Shown here: positions 1-14,000 of the stretch, piece by piece
Layout of the letters: each line of letters opens with the position of its first letter
Numbering within the stretch: position 1 is the first letter of the stretch
Assembly (NCBI RefSeq): GCF_004337985.1
Contig: NC_043744.1
Span: 3,563,205-3,627,204, forward strand
Source of the DNA: Pyricularia pennisetigena
Taxonomy: Eukaryota > Ascomycota > Sordariomycetes > Magnaporthales > Pyriculariaceae
Reading direction: 5' to 3'
Length of the DNA stretch: 64,000 nucleotides
Position numbers and translations under genes: made by a program
The notes under the pieces: model-generated
The model's input: only the letters and a program-made list of their open reading frames with translations
Databases searched by the model: none
What the model was told of the DNA's origin: nothing

Positions 1-1253
1 CATAATTTCGATTAACCCTATCGTTGCATAATTTAGCAATATTTTTCGCAAATCGTGCGTGGAATTGCGGTTATTTTTAATATTTATAACGAAACCTTTA
101 TTAATATGTTTAATTGCTAAATTTGCCGGACAAAATCCATTCCCGGCTGTAATACATTCTACGAACGTTAATTTTAAAATCCCGGTCCGCAGCGGGTAAT
201 TTATAATTTTTGGTCGTAATAAGCAGGTAAAATACAATATTTTAAAGTTATAGTTTTCTGTTTTGCAACCGTAAAAAAATAGGGCCAATCGCGGTATCAT
301 AGTTTCTAATATGCCGTAACTTCTTTAATGGACCGCGTTTATTATTCATCAAAGGGTAATTATTTGTAAATAGCGGCGTTACGTGCGGAAAACAATATTA
401 ATTTTCGGTTTTATATCCTATTACTTAATATCCATCAAACCGTTAATATAACCAACGGATATATTATCGTAAATACGGTTTGCTACGGAAATATACATAT
501 CATATAATATATCGGTAAAAAGCCTGTTTTAAAGGGTTTTCAAAATTTAATTTTTTTCCAATAATCCGTTTTGAATTAAAATAGCAATTATATTATATAA
601 AATGCGGGACCGGAATGCATTTTCAAAAACCGGAAAACGTGGTAAAACTCCATTTTGTTTTTTTTGAATTGGTTATATTATTCTAACCCTATTATATCCA
701 TAAATATAGTAAAGTCGTAATATTCCTATAATTGGTTAACAAAATTGAATTCGATATGGAAAAACGCTGGTACGGGTAATACCCATTGTTTTTTGGTAAA
801 AAGGTGGGATAGTTTAATATAAGTTCCTTAAATGGTATGGATGAATCACAGTGTTTTTTAATCCCCATAAACAAGGAACAGGACGGAAAAATAGTCGAAG
901 TGGTCGGGTAGCAGGTTTAAAAAACGTTTAAAAAGGATTTCGTGGATTGGGATAGTTTTGGCGTATTTCCTTTCGTTTTCGGTAATAACAGGGGCTTGGG
1001 TAAGGTAGGAAATTGGTATAATTCGTGCGAAAGTAAGGTATTATAGGATTATTTTAAGCGTATATGAGCGGTTGGGGAATAAGAAACCACAAATTTGGTG
1101 CATTGTATAATATTTGACGTTTTTATAATAAATGTCAGGATATTGTAAAAAGGCGGGCGTTTGCAGCCATTTCTGGCGGAAAAATACGGTGGCGTACTAT
1201 TGGGATTACGTGTATCATTTAAATTTTGGCGTTAATATAAAAAGATACGAGAC
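1..1253 (-). repeat. AT-rich, RIP-degraded repeat left of the copia array
   Basis: Strongly AT-rich sequence with stops in every frame. On the minus strand there are short coding-looking fragments: a stretch near 560-590 with an I-Q-N-G-L-L-E pattern and one near 130-185 with V-E-C-I-T-A. The second faintly resembles the central part of pogo/Fot1-type DDE transposases, but neither match is strong enough to name the element. The copia array starts abruptly at 1254, so this block and the similar AT-rich block right of 16088 may be two halves of one older element into which the copia inserted. No reliable target-site duplication joins them. Confidence 0.45.
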
Positions 1254-1812
1254 TGTTAATTATGGGCGTTATTTAGCATGTAATCGGTCCACTTTTATTT
1301 GCATATTGGCCACAATAGATAGTGCCGAAATGGGGCTATTGGGGCTGTCGAATTTTCTATTATATTTTGTGTGTTGCAGGAATTGCGATTCAAAATGTCA
1401 GCAAATGGGGTTTCACCCTGTACCGGGTTTAACACCCACCCTGCACTTACGAGTCTGCTACCCTGTACCAGGTTGAAATTTTCACCAAATCAGCAAATCA
1501 GTGCGAACCCAGAAATAGTTTGTATGGAAATAAGGGTATTTTTTCAACAACGCATACAAAATAATTTTTCCGAAAATCGTGTGCGGCACCGGAACCTTTT
1601 ACGGGGTGCGGACCCCCATTTCGATGTCGGAGAGTATATAAGGGAAATAAAGCAAAATTTCCCCCACCAATGAATTAAATCTATTAATCCCAAAATTAGT
1701 AAACAATTTAGTGCATTTAATTCCTGTAATTACAGGTTTTTACAATATAATTAACACCATGCCGCACCTAAGCTAATACCTAAAACCCTATTAAGAATAT
1801 ATATTGTTAATA
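1254..1812 (+). repeat. Copia LTR 1 (5' LTR of unit A)
   Basis: 559 bp, beginning TGTTAATTAT and ending ATTGTTAATA, where the sister LTRs end TTAACA, so the terminal CA has decayed to TA. It aligns along its full length with the repeats at 8396 and 15530. Shared landmarks are the GCGTTATTTAGCAT block near the start, GTGTTGCAGG in the middle and the GGTGCGGACCCCC block about two thirds along. Confidence 0.85.
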
Positions 1813-1832
1813 GGTTATACACCCGGAGAGGT
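1813..1832 (+). other. Putative primer-binding site region, unit A
   Basis: The bases directly after LTR 1 (GGTTATACACCCGG) match the same position after LTR 2 (AATTATCAACCCGG). A conserved block just inside the 5' LTR is where the tRNA primer binds. Which tRNA cannot be settled because both copies are mutated. Confidence 0.35.
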
Positions 1833-2610
1833 TTTAATTTTTGTATAAAAATGTATTTTGCATCGCTGGAAAGCCTGAAGTTTAGGTTTTATTTTGGTCA
1901 TTCTCGCATTTTTACAGCACGTATATTGACGAAAATATTGCTGTTTTTGTGCAAGATTGTTGGTTTTAGGTGCTAATTCAGCACCTACCCCCCGTATTTA
2001 CAATGGGGATCGCTAAAAATTAGCGTTCGATTTAGGCTTTTTCAGGTATTGCAGCGATCGTTTGTATTGCAAATCCAAAATTTTTGGTATGGTTTTTGTG
2101 GATCGTGCACGCTATTATAATTGGTTCAAATTTTTAATAGGGTTTACGCTGGCGAGTTGGGGCCAAAGACCCCTGTATTCGTTCGCTAATAGCCCATTAA
2201 ATCCTAACGCGTTTAATAGGGTTTACAATAGCCTATAAACCCATTAACGGAATTACGTTAGTGGTTAATTTACCCTGCACGATACCCTGCAATTTACCCT
2301 GCACAGTACCCTACAATCTACCCTGCACCCATTTAACGAATTGAATTCGTTACGTGCACCTGGATTGGTACAAATACCAGGGCACCCATTAATTGCGGAT
2401 TTCAGGAGTTCCAACCCTGTATTTTAGTGGATTTTAACCACTGAAAATAGCAATAAACCCTGTAATTGGCAATTACAGGCCCATACCCGTTAAAAGGCAA
2501 ACAGTATAGCAAATTTTTAATTAAAATAGGGTTTTTACCGCTAGGTAATTAGGTAAGTTAATTATAATTATAAATTAGCGAGTTGCAATTATAATTTAGG
2601 TTATTTTACG

Positions 2611-3560
2611 ATGGAAAACAACCCTATATCGGGTTTTCCAGGCCCAATTCCAACAAATCGGGGGCCTAAACCCAGCCCGAACGAAGTTTTAACGGTTAAA
2701 TTATAAACCCAAAACCTGCAATTAAAAACGTTAATTACGCAAATAAATTAATTTTAAGAAACAATTTAATAATTAATTACCCTATCAACCCTAAAAAGCG
2801 GTAATTCCACTGACTTTAATAGTAGTTCGGGAAAGAAAAACCGCTACCGCACCCCCTAACCCACCCGCTAACCTAATTTTAGGTGACAAGATAGGTAAAA
2901 AACTATCGAAACGGGTATTTTCCTTCCCCGAAAATTGTAAATTAATAGGGGTTAGCCATTACGATTTATGGAAATAGGCGTTAATAGTATATTTTAGGGT
3001 TATAAACGCAGCGAATTTTATTTCCAACCCTAAAATTGGTTATACTATACCGGAATACAAGCAATTAATCCTATTTTTGTTTATAAAAAACAATTTAATT
3101 TAAAAACCTTTAAAATCCATTATATGGTATTCCAACCCCGTATCGGTTTATAAAACCCTGGAAAATAGCTATTCCGTTGCAACCAAAATTGGTCGAAATT
3201 CATTATATCGGGAATTCCACGCCTTAAAATTTTCCAAATTTAAAAAATTAATACCTAAATTCAACAACCGTTTTAATTTATTGGTAATTAAATTAACGAA
3301 TACTAACGTGCAGAATAGCCCCGTAAACGTACGAAATTAATATTTGCGGGTTTTGGAGGGGATATTCCTTATTTGGACCGAACGCCAACGCAATACCCAA
3401 CGGGCCCTGCAGGTAATAGGCCAAAATGCGGAAAAACTAAATTTGCAATACCTTATGGCGGACCTTATATCCGAAAATTCGATTTCAGGTTTTATTACGG
3501 TTAAAGCTGTTAGTTAAAGGTCTAAAGGCAAAAAAACGGGTAAATAAAACGCTAAAAAAG
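2611..3560 (+). pseudogene. Copia Gag relic, unit A
   Basis: An ATG at 2611 opens a frame that begins MENNPIS and is closed by a TAA at about 2704. Similar text continues after several stops to about 3560. The region parallels the better preserved Gag of unit B: the A-Y-E-Q-L-I-type and Y-K-T-L-E-type blocks are both recognisable. Family knowledge: copia Gag packages the element RNA. It cannot be translated here. Confidence 0.6.
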
Positions 3561-3939
3561 GCGCTAAAAAGGAAAATATTGGGCAGGAAAACACCGTTAA
3601 ATTACGAAAGAAAATAAGAACTTCAATTTGGATTCTGTTTTTGCAAAAAATATTAAATCCTTTTCCAGCAAATTAACCGCTGGAACGTCCATAATTTTTA
3701 TGGATTTCGAATTATTTCCGGGCTCGATTCCAGGTAACGTTAACGAAGGCGCAGCGTATAACGCCTGGGAACGGGAGGTCAATTCCGCTATTAGCGGAAT
3801 TATAAAATTACGTTCGGATTCGGATCCGGAAACCGATACCGGTAAAACGCTAAAACCACAGGTTTTAACAACTAATTCTAAAATTAAAACGAAGTTTGGA
3901 CGCGGCGTAATAAAAACCCCTAAACTATAGAAATTAAGT

Positions 3940-6900
3940 TACCCTATTTTGTACAATACAAGTAATACGCACCATATTTTTGCAAATAAGCAATTTTTAC
4001 CGATTATACCCCCGGTTTTACAGTCCAAATTGGTAAAGAAGGTGGCCCTGTTAGGCCTATAAGCACCGGAACTGTGAAAATACACGTCCGTTACGGCTAA
4101 AAAATTGACGAATTTAAAGAGGTTACGTTAAATAATGTTTTATATATCCCCTCGTATGGCATAAATATCGTTAATGGCCTTATATATTATTATATAGGGG
4201 GCGTATTATTAAAAAATACCCTATGCGATAAGGATCGCAAGGCGCAGGGACGCTTAAATACCGTTACACATTCGTTTTGTTTAAAGGTTAAAGGGTGCGA
4301 TATTTTTGTTCGAAATAACGTTATTTCGAATTACGCCTGTATAATAGGTAAATATAGCACCGTTTTTAGCATGGTTTTACAGGGGGTTATAAAGGGCTAC
4401 GCAACCCCGTTGGAAGTAAAACTAAATAATATAAACCTTAGAGGGGATTATAGAATTTACATCGATTCGGAACCGGAAGAAAATACGGTAACGGAAAAGC
4501 TTAATCCCGAACAAAATACGGAAATAGCCGTAAATTCACCTGTAACGCAGAAATTTAGCGGTAAAAACCTTGAAAATCCACGTAAAATTGGGCCCCGTAG
4601 GCCCGGTACACCGCTAGGTAACCCTTTTACACAACCTAATATAAAAGGGATTATTTCCGAAAAAAAAGGGATTCCTATATAAAAAATCCGTTGTTAAAAC
4701 CTCCTTTGTTATCGGATTCGAAATAGGCCCTTATAAATTATTTCCTTTTAGGGTTAAAACGAATCACGGACGGTTGGTTAACCCCTAAAAAAACGGAATT
4801 ACAGGTAATTACAACGAAATCCAAACCCAATAAACCCTATTATAATACAGGCGTTTGGGGCATATAGGGTTATTATTGTAAAAAAAAACCGCTAAAATTA
4901 CAAAAGGTTTACCTGATTTCGACAAAATTAGGGCAATTACTTGTATTGTTTGCGTTAAAGCCATTTCTGTTAGGCGTACAAGTAAGGTCGTACTCCTTAT
5001 ACCCCCTAATATTTTCGATTTTATAAAATGTGATACAGTGATCTTTAAACCAGATTTTTACAATAAAAAGCCCGCATTTTTGTTATTAGTGGACCGAAAA
5101 TTACGTTTTCGGTGGTCGATCCCATTAAAAAATAAAACCGGACCTACGGTTTTAGTAATTATTAAAGGTTCTTTTAGGGTTTTAAAAGCTATATACGGGC
5201 GTTACCCCCTGAATTTTTATTTCGATGGGGGTTAAAAGGTAAATAAAAACTTTTAAGTTTGTTTTATAAATAAAGGTATTAATTTTAGCATTTTAAATCC
5301 TTATAATTACGGTCAAAACGGATTAATGGAACGGTCCGTTAAGCTTATTTTGGATAGGTCTCGGTTTACCATTATAGTGGCGGGTTTACTATTATATTTA
5401 TAATGTTATTTCCTGTTTACCGTGGTTAATTTAATTAACCGTACAGCGGTAATTAATATGGATTTAATATTTTACGAGGAACTTTATTCCGAGTTCCAAT
5501 TTGGATTACCGCATAAGCCCAATTCAGGGCATTTTCGGGTTATTGGTACCGTGTACCAGGTCATTATACCGTTGGAAAAACGTCCAAAGTTTAATAAATT
5601 GGTTCCCCGCACCGAAACGGTGAAACTTTTGACCTATTTATTAAATTCTACAAAATTGGTTTACGTACCCGTTAAACGGGCGATATATAAAATCTTTACC
5701 GTAAAAATTATAAAGGGTATAACCGCTGAAAACTGGGTTATTCCAGGGGAAACGCTACAAATTGGAAAGGGGGAAAATACAGATTTAAAGGGGGATTTTA
5801 ATTTTGAATTTGAAAACGAAATTAACAGCGTTCCAACGGATAACTATCCCTTAAAAAACCCTGAGAATATAGGGCATTTACCACCTACTACAGGGTACTT
5901 ACCATTTATTACAGGGCAATTACCACCCGTTACAAGGTATTTAAACCCTGAAAATACAATGCCCGCCAAACTTGTACAACCTATTATTCGCCCCCCAGAA
6001 TTTTTAACGGTAGGGGTACCTAGTCCATTATTAAGAACAACGGAAATTCCGGTGTTTTTAGCATTTAAAATACAAAATATAGAAATAAATTCGCAGTTCG
6101 AAAACCCAAATTTAATTGATATAAATTACGTGCATTATTTTTGTTTACAAACCAAAAAGAAAATAAAGAAAAAGCCCACTAAAAACGGTGAACCAAATAA
6201 TTACCAACAAGTTCTAAATAACCCTGAAAATGCTAAATGGTTAGCTGTTTTAGCGTTTAAGTTCGACTTAATCATTATTGCAAAAACGTCCCGTTTTATC
6301 CCTGAAATTAAAATATTTACAGGCCGTAAACTCGGTTCTACCCGGCCGGTATTTAAATTAAAAAAGGATAAAAATAATGAATTTATAAAATACAAAATTA
6401 GGTTTGTTATTAGGGGTTTTTTACAGGTCGAAGGCCTAAATCATATCGAAATTTTTGCTAACACTAATATACCACCTACCTGGCCTATATTTTTAATTAT
6501 AGCTAATATATAAAATTGGGAAATATAATAAATCGATTTTATCGGTGCGTTTTTAAATAATGAATTTACCGACGTAAATATATATTTGCAAATTCCAAAC
6601 GGTTTTAACAAATGGGTTAAAAATTATAACCTTACCACCGCTAAAATTTTAATGGAAATGGGTTATGACCTGAAAAAATTGCAGGTTACATAATTGGAAA
6701 AAACGCTATACGGTTTGAAACAGGGTTTAAAAGAATGGTAAAACAAACTTAAAACCCTATTTTTTAAAAGAGGTTTTAAACCATTAATCTTTAATCCCGT
6801 TGTTTTTTATAACGTTAAATCCAAATATTTTATCGTTACTTTTTTAAACAATTGCCTGCTAATAGGTCCTAAATTGCAATATATTCAGGATTTTAAAGCC

Positions 6901-7870
6901 CGTTTCAATAAGGTATACGCGTTGGAAAACAGGGGCCCTGCAGCCTATTTTTTAAACGTTCAAATTCTGAAAGATAAATTTAAACGCCTATTTTGGCTCT
7001 ATTAAAATTAATATAGAAAGGAAATATTAGCAACGTTCGGATTAATTAATTGTAAATTTATATTTGATCCTTTACAACCGGGTGTGTTAAAATATAGCGG
7101 GGGTAAACCCGTAAATGCGTTAAAAATTAGATTATTATAACGTATTATCGGCACCCTGATATGTTTAATATCATTAACGCGCCCGGATATCGGTTTTGCG
7201 GTTTAGTGGCTTTTACGTTTTTTAATAAAAACTACTACAATCCATTTAACGGCACTTAAAAACCTACTACGTTATTTAGCGGATTTTAAATCCTTATTTC
7301 TTTATTACGGAAATAGAATATTTAAAACCGATTTACCACCCAATTTATTAATAGGGGGTTTCAAAGGTTTGAAATTATTGGGTTTTAGTAATAGCGATTT
7401 TGCCGGGGCTAAGGAAAATTTAAAATCTATTTACGGATATTTGTATATCCTATTTGGGGGACCTATAACGTGGAAATGTGAAAATGTTATTATTATAGTT
7501 TTAAATATTCCAAAAACCGAAACCGATGCTTTAGCGGAAGTTTTGCGTGAAACACAATGGTTTAAAAACCTATTTATAAATATTAGACTACTTAGAAAAG
7601 GCTAAATCGCAATATTTGGAAATAATGCAGGTTTTATAACTAACGCACATAATTTTACGCACTACCAGCGTACTAAATATTCGCTATTTAAATTTTATTA
7701 CGTACGAAAGTTAAATATAAACAGATTAATAACCTTAAAATACCTGGAATCCAAACAAATACCCGTTAACGGCCTAAATAAACCCTTAACGCTTCCAATT
7801 TACAAAGTCTTTTTAAAGTTTATAGGGCTTAAACCCTTAAAAGTTGTATTTTTACCCACTAAATTTTAGG
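3940..7870 (+). pseudogene. Copia Pol relic, unit A (PR-IN-RT-RNaseH)
   Basis: Fragments of copia polyprotein lie in the expected order. A protease-like THHIFANK block is near 3970 and integrase core fragments are at about 5040-5235. The integrase C-terminal part and the start of RT occupy the longest open stretch, 5422-6513. The RT core follows at 6515-6960 and RNase H at 7369-7605. Stops interrupt every domain. In the RT catalytic box (about 6845-6860) both aspartates of the expected VDD read as asparagine (L-N-N-C), which is what G-to-A RIP would do. Where unit B has AAG-CAA at 13672 this copy has TAA-TAA. It is dead and more mutated than unit B. Confidence 0.8.
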
Positions 7871-8381
7871 GCATTATTTAATTGATTCGTTAGCTAATTA
7901 CCCATTACATCTTTTTTGTTTGCTGATATTGGATTTTGGTAAACCCAATACCGGCCGCATTACCCGAATCTACCCTGCACAGATTAATTAATAAACAATT
8001 TATACCGACCTTATACCAAAAGTTGAATTAAAATTGGAAAAGCCCGTATTTTGGGCGATTGACGCATTCGAAATACCCTATATAATATACCTAACTTGGA
8101 CTATTACCGACGAATTACCCAGTTAGCTACTTGGTTTAATGATTAATTCCGTGGGTTAATATTATACAAATCGGGGGGTCGAATTAGGGGGTTATTACAA
8201 TTTTGGGGGTTTTTTCCAATTCGGGGGCTCGTCCATTTCGGGGGTTATAGGTCAGTATAAAAAGCTTAATTATCCAGGGGGTTTATATCGGGAATTCGAA
8301 TCGGGTTGGGATATAAGGGGGATTCTTTTTTCGGGTTTTATTTTTTATATACTTTTTTTTTCCGACTTTATGTGAATAATA

Positions 8382-8395
8382 GCAAAAAAAAGTGG
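8382..8395 (+). other. Polypurine tract of unit A
   Basis: A purine-rich GCAAAAAAAAGTGG run abuts LTR 2. It is the equivalent of the cleaner run at 15518-15529 before LTR 3, and sits where plus-strand priming occurs in LTR retrotransposons. Confidence 0.6.
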
Positions 8396-8955
8396 TGTTA
8401 ATTATATGCGTTATTTAGCATATAATAGGCCCATTTTTATTTGTATATAAACAACAATAAATAATGCCGAAATGGGGCTGTTGGGGCTGTCGGATTTTCT
8501 ATTATATTTTTGTGTGTGTGTTGCAGGAATTGCGATTTAAAATCAGCGAATGGGGTTTCACCCTATACCGGGTTTAATACCTACCCTGTATTTACGAGTC
8601 AATTACCCTATATTTGGTTTAAACTTTCTTCAAATTGGCAAATCAGTGCGAACCCAAAAATGGTTTGTATGGAAATGAGGGTGTTTTTTCAACAACGTAT
8701 ATAAAATAATTTTTCGGAAAGTCGTGCGCGGTACCGGAACCCTTTGCGGGGTGCGGACCCCCACTTCGATGTCGGAGAGTAAATAAGGGAAACAAAGCAA
8801 AATCTCCCCCACCAATAAATCAAATCTATTAATCCTAAAAATGAGTAAATTTACTGCATATAAACCCTGTAATTATAGGCTTTTACAACGCAATTAGCAC
8901 CACGCCGCACCTAAGGTAATGTTTAAACCCCTGTTAACAACCTATATTGTTAACA
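8396..8955 (+). repeat. Copia LTR 2 (shared by units A and B)
   Basis: 560 bp, TGTTAATTAT to TTGTTAACA, with intact TG..CA ends. It is both the 3' LTR of unit A and the 5' LTR of unit B, preceded by a polypurine tract and followed by the primer-binding-site region. No second LTR or target duplication lies between the two units. Confidence 0.87.
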
Positions 8956-9739
8956 AATTATCAACCCGGAAAGGTTTTAGCTTGTGCATCAAAATGTATT
9001 TTATATCGCTGGAAAACCTGAAATTCAAGCTTTATTCTAGTTATTGTCGCATTTTTACAGCACGTAAATTAACGAAAATATTCCTGTTTTTGTGCGGAAT
9101 TGTTGCTTTTAGGCGTTAATTTAGCACCTACCCCCCCCCCCCCTGTATCTACAATGGGGATCGCTAAAAATTAGCGTTCGATTTAGGCCTTTTCAAATAC
9201 TGCAGCGTTCGTTGGTATTGCAAATCCAAAAATTTTTTGGTGTGGTTTTCGTGGATCGTGTACGTTACTGTAATTGGTTCAAATTTTTAATAGGGCTTAC
9301 GCTAGCGAATTATGGCCAAAAACCCCTGTATTCGTTCGCTATTAACCCATTCAATCCTAACCCGTTTAATAGGGTTTGTAATAACCCATAAACCTATTAG
9401 CGGAATTACGTTAATAGTTAATTTACCCTGCACGATACCCTGTAATTTACCCTGCACCCATTTAACGAATTAAATTCGTTACCTGCACCTGGATTGGTAC
9501 AAATACCAGGGCACCCATTAATTGCGGATTTCAGGAGTTCCAACCCTGTATTTAAGTGGATTTTAACCACTGAAAATAGCAATAAGCCCTGTAATTGCCA
9601 ATTACAGGCCTATACCCGTTAAAAGGCAAACAGTATAGCAAATTTTAAATTAAAATAGGGTATTTACCGCTAGGTAATTAGGTTAGTTAGTTATAGCTAT
9701 AAATTAGCGAATTTCAATTATAATTTAGGTTATTTTACG

Positions 9740-10810
9740 ATGGAAAACAACCCTATATCGGGCCTTACAGGCCCAATTCCAACAAGTCGGGGGCCTCAAC
9801 CCAGCCCGAACGAAGTTTTAGCCGTTAAATTATAAACCGAAAACCTGCAATTAAAAACGTTAATTACGCAATAAATCAATTTTAAAGGACAATTAAACAA
9901 TTAACTGCCCTATTAACCCTGAAAAGCGGTAATTCCACTAGCTTTAATGGTATTTGGAAAGTAAACCCGCTACCGCACCCTTTAGTCCACCCGGTAACCT
10001 AATTTTAGGTAACGGGATAGGTAAAAAACTATTAAAACGGGTATTTCCCTTCCCCGAAAATTGTAAATTAATAGGGGTTAGCAATTACGATTTGTGGAAA
10101 GAGGCGTTAATAGTACAATTTAGGGTTATAAAAACAGCGGAACTTATTTCCAACCCTAAAATTGGTTATACCTTAGCGGAATACGAGCAATTAATTCTAT
10201 TATTATTTATAAAAAACAGTTTAATCAAGGAATTTTTAAAATCCATTGCATGGTATTCCAGCCCCGTAACGGTTTATAAAACCCTGGAAAAAAGCTATTC
10301 CGTTGCACTCGAGATTAGTCGAAATTCACTATATCGGGAATTCTACGCCTTAAACTTTTCGAAATTTAAAAATTAAAACCTAAATTTGACAACCGTTTTA
10401 ATTTACTGGTAGCTAAACTAGCGAATACTAACGTGCAAATTAACCCCGTAAACGTACGAAATTAATATTTACGGGTTTTGGAGGGGATATTCCTTATTTG
10501 GACCGAACGCCAACGCAATACCGAACGGGCCCTGCAGGTAATAGGCCAAAATTCGGAAAAGTTAAATTTGCAATACCTTATGGCGGACCTTATATCCGAA
10601 AATTCGATTTCAGGCTTTATAACGGTTAAAACAGTTAATTATAGGTTTAATGGCAAAAAAACGGGTAAAAAAACGCTAAAAAGGGCGTTAAAAAGGAAAA
10701 TAATGGGTAGAAAACCATTTTTAAATTACGAAAAAAGCGTAACTAAAACTTTAATTCGGATTCTACTTGTGTCAAAAATACTAAATCTTCCAATTCCAGC
10801 GAATTAACCG
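9740..10810 (+). pseudogene. Copia Gag relic, unit B
   Basis: ATG at 9740 (MENNPIS) with an early stop. A long open stretch at 9954-10376 then carries the body of a copia Gag: the conserved sequence runs through LIGVSNYDLWKEA, EYEQLILL and YKTLEKSY. A second open piece at 10478-10807 has a Lys-rich end, consistent with a nucleic-acid-binding tail. Frame and stops show it is not functional, but it is the best copy for defining the family. Confidence 0.7.
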
Positions 10811-11089
10811 CTGGAACGTCCATAATTTTGATTGATTTCGAGTTATTTACGGGCTCGATTCCAGGTGACGTTAACGAAAGTGCAGAGGATAACGCCCTGG
10901 AATAGGATGTTAATTCCGCTATTAGCGGAATTATAAAATTACGTTCGGATTCGGGTTCGGAAACCGATACCGGTAAAACGCTAAAACCACAGATTTTAGC
11001 TGCTAATTTTAAAATTTAAACGAAACCTGGACGCGGCGTAAAAGGGACCCCTAAGTTATAGAAACTAAGTTACCCCGTCCTATACAATA

Positions 11090-14000
11090 CAGGTAATACG
11101 CACAATATTTTTGCAAATAAGCAATTTTTTACCGATTATATCCCCGGTCTTACAGTCGAAATCGGTACAAAAGGAGGCCCTATTATACCTGTAAGCACCG
11201 GAGCTGTGAAAATACAGGTCCGTTACGGCCAAAAAGCTGACGAATTTAAAAGAATTACGTTAAATAACGTTTTATATATCCTTTTGTTTGGAATAAATAT
11301 CGTTAATGGCTTTATATATTATAATATAGGAGGCGTATTATTAAAAAGTAACTTGTACGATAAGGATTGCAAAACCTGGGGACGTTTAAATACCGTTAAA
11401 CATTCGTTTTGTTTAAAAGTTAAAAGGTGCGATATCTTTATTCGAAATATACCAAAAAATTCGAATTACGCCTATATAATAGGTAAATATAGCACCGCTG
11501 CTAGCATAACCTTACAAAGGGTTACAAAAAGCTACGCAGCGCCGTTGGAAATAAAACTGAATAATATAAACCCCGAAAATTACGAGGACTATAAAATTTA
11601 CACCGATTCGGAACCGGAAGAAAATACGGTAACGGAAAAGCTAAATCCCAAACAAAATACGGAAATAACCGTAAATTCACCTGTAACGCAGAAACTTGGC
11701 GGTAAAAACCTTAAAAGTCCACGTAAAATTGGGCCCCGTAAGTCCGGCACACCGCTAAATAACCCTTTTGTACAACCTAATACAAAAGGGACTATTTCTG
11801 AAAAAAGGGGTTTCCTATATTAAAAATCCGTTGTTAAAACCTCTTTTATTATCGGATTTAAAACAGGCCCGTATAAATTACCTCTTTTTAAGGTTAAAAC
11901 GCATTACGGACGGCTGGTTAACCCCTTAAAAAAACGGAATTGCAGGTAATAATAACGAAATCTAAGTCCAAAAAACCCTATTATAATACAGGCGTTTGGG
12001 GTATATAGGGTTAATATTGTTATAAAAAACCGCTAAAATTACAAAAAATCTACCTAATTTCGACAAAATTAGGGCAATTACCTGTATTGCTTACGTTAAA
12101 ACCATTTTTATTAGGCGTACAAGTAAGGTCGCACTCCCTACACCCCCTAGTATTTGCGATTTTATAAAATGTGATACAGTGACCTTTAAACCAGATTTTT
12201 ACAATAAAAAGCCCGCATTTTTGTTATTAGTGGACCGAAAATTACGTTTTCGGTGGTCGATCCCATTAAAAAATAAAACCAGACCTACGGTTTTAATGGT
12301 TGTTAAAGGCCTTTTTAAGGTTTTAAAAACTACGTACGGGCGTTGCCCCCTAAATTTTCATTTCGATGGGGGGTACAAAATTAATACAAATTTTTAAAAT
12401 TGGTTTACAAACAAAAATATTAATTTTAGCATTTCGAATCCTTATAACCACGGCCAAAACGGATTAACGGAACGGTCCGTTAAAGTTATTTTGGATAAGC
12501 TTCGATTTACCATTATATCGGCGGGTTTATTGTATTATTTATAATATTATTTACTCATTGCCGTGGTTAATTTAATTAACCGTACAGCGGTAATTAATAG
12601 GGATTTAACACCCTACGAGGAATTTTATTCAGAATTCCAATTTGGATTACCGTATAAACCCAGTTTAGGGTATTTTCGGGCTATTGGTACTGTATATTAG
12701 GCTATTATACCGCTGGAAAAACGCCAAAAATTTAATAAATTAGCTACCCGCACCGAAACGGTCAAGTTTTTAGCCCAATTATCAAATTTTACAGCGTTGG
12801 TTTACGTACCCGCTAAACGGGCCGTAGATAAAACCTTTACCGTAAAAATTATAAAGGGCACAACCGCTAAAGATTTGGCTATTCTAGGGGAAACGTTACA
12901 AATTTTGAAAAAGGAAAATACAAATTTAAAAGGGGATTTTGATTTTAAATTTGAAAACGAAATTAACAGCGTTCCAGCGGATAATTATCCCCTAAGAAAC
13001 CCTGAAAATACAGGGCAGTTACCACCTATTATAGGGTATTTACCACCTGATACAGGGCAATTACCACCCGTTACAAGGTATTTAAACCCTGAAAATACAA
13101 TACCCGCCAAACTTGTACAACCTATTATTCGCCCCCCAAAACCTATAACGGTAACGGTACCTAATCCAGTACCTAAAACAACGGAAATTCCGGTGTTTTC
13201 AGCATTTAAAATACAAAATATGGAATTAAATTCGCAATTCGAAAACCCATCTAATGGATATAAATTACGTGCATTATTTTTGTTTTTAAACCAAAAAGAA
13301 AATTAAAAACCCCCATTAAAGACGGTGAACCAAATAGCTACCAACAGGCCTTAAATAGCCCTAAAAATGCTAAATGGTCAGCTGTTTTAACGTTTAAATT
13401 CGACCAAATCGTTACTGCAAAAACCTTCCGTTTTATCCCTAAAATTAAAATGCCTACAGGCCGTAAACTCGTTTCTATTCAGCCGGTATTTATATTGAAA
13501 AAAAATAAAAATAATAAACCTATAAAATATAAAACTAGGCTTGTTAATAAGGGTTTTTTACAAGTCGAAAACCTATATTATATTAAAACCTTTGCTAATA
13601 TTAATATACCACCTACCTGGCGTATATTTTTAACTATAGCTAATACACAAAATTGGGAAATAAAGCAAATCGATCTTATCGGTACGTTTTTAAATAGTAA
13701 TTTTACCGACGTAAATATATATTTGCAAATTCCAGACGGTTTTAACGAATGGGCAAAAAATTGTAATTTTACCACCGTTAAGATTTTAGTGGAAATGGGT
13801 TATAACCCGACAAAATTGCAGGTTATCCAATGGGAAAAGGCGCTATACGGTTTAAAACAGGGTCCAAAAAAATGGCAAAACAAACTTAAAACCCTATTTT
13901 TTAAAAGAGGTTTTAAGCCATTAATTTCTAATCCCGCTGTTTTTTATAACGTTAAATCCAAACATTTTATCGTTACCTTTGTAATCGATTACCTGCTAAT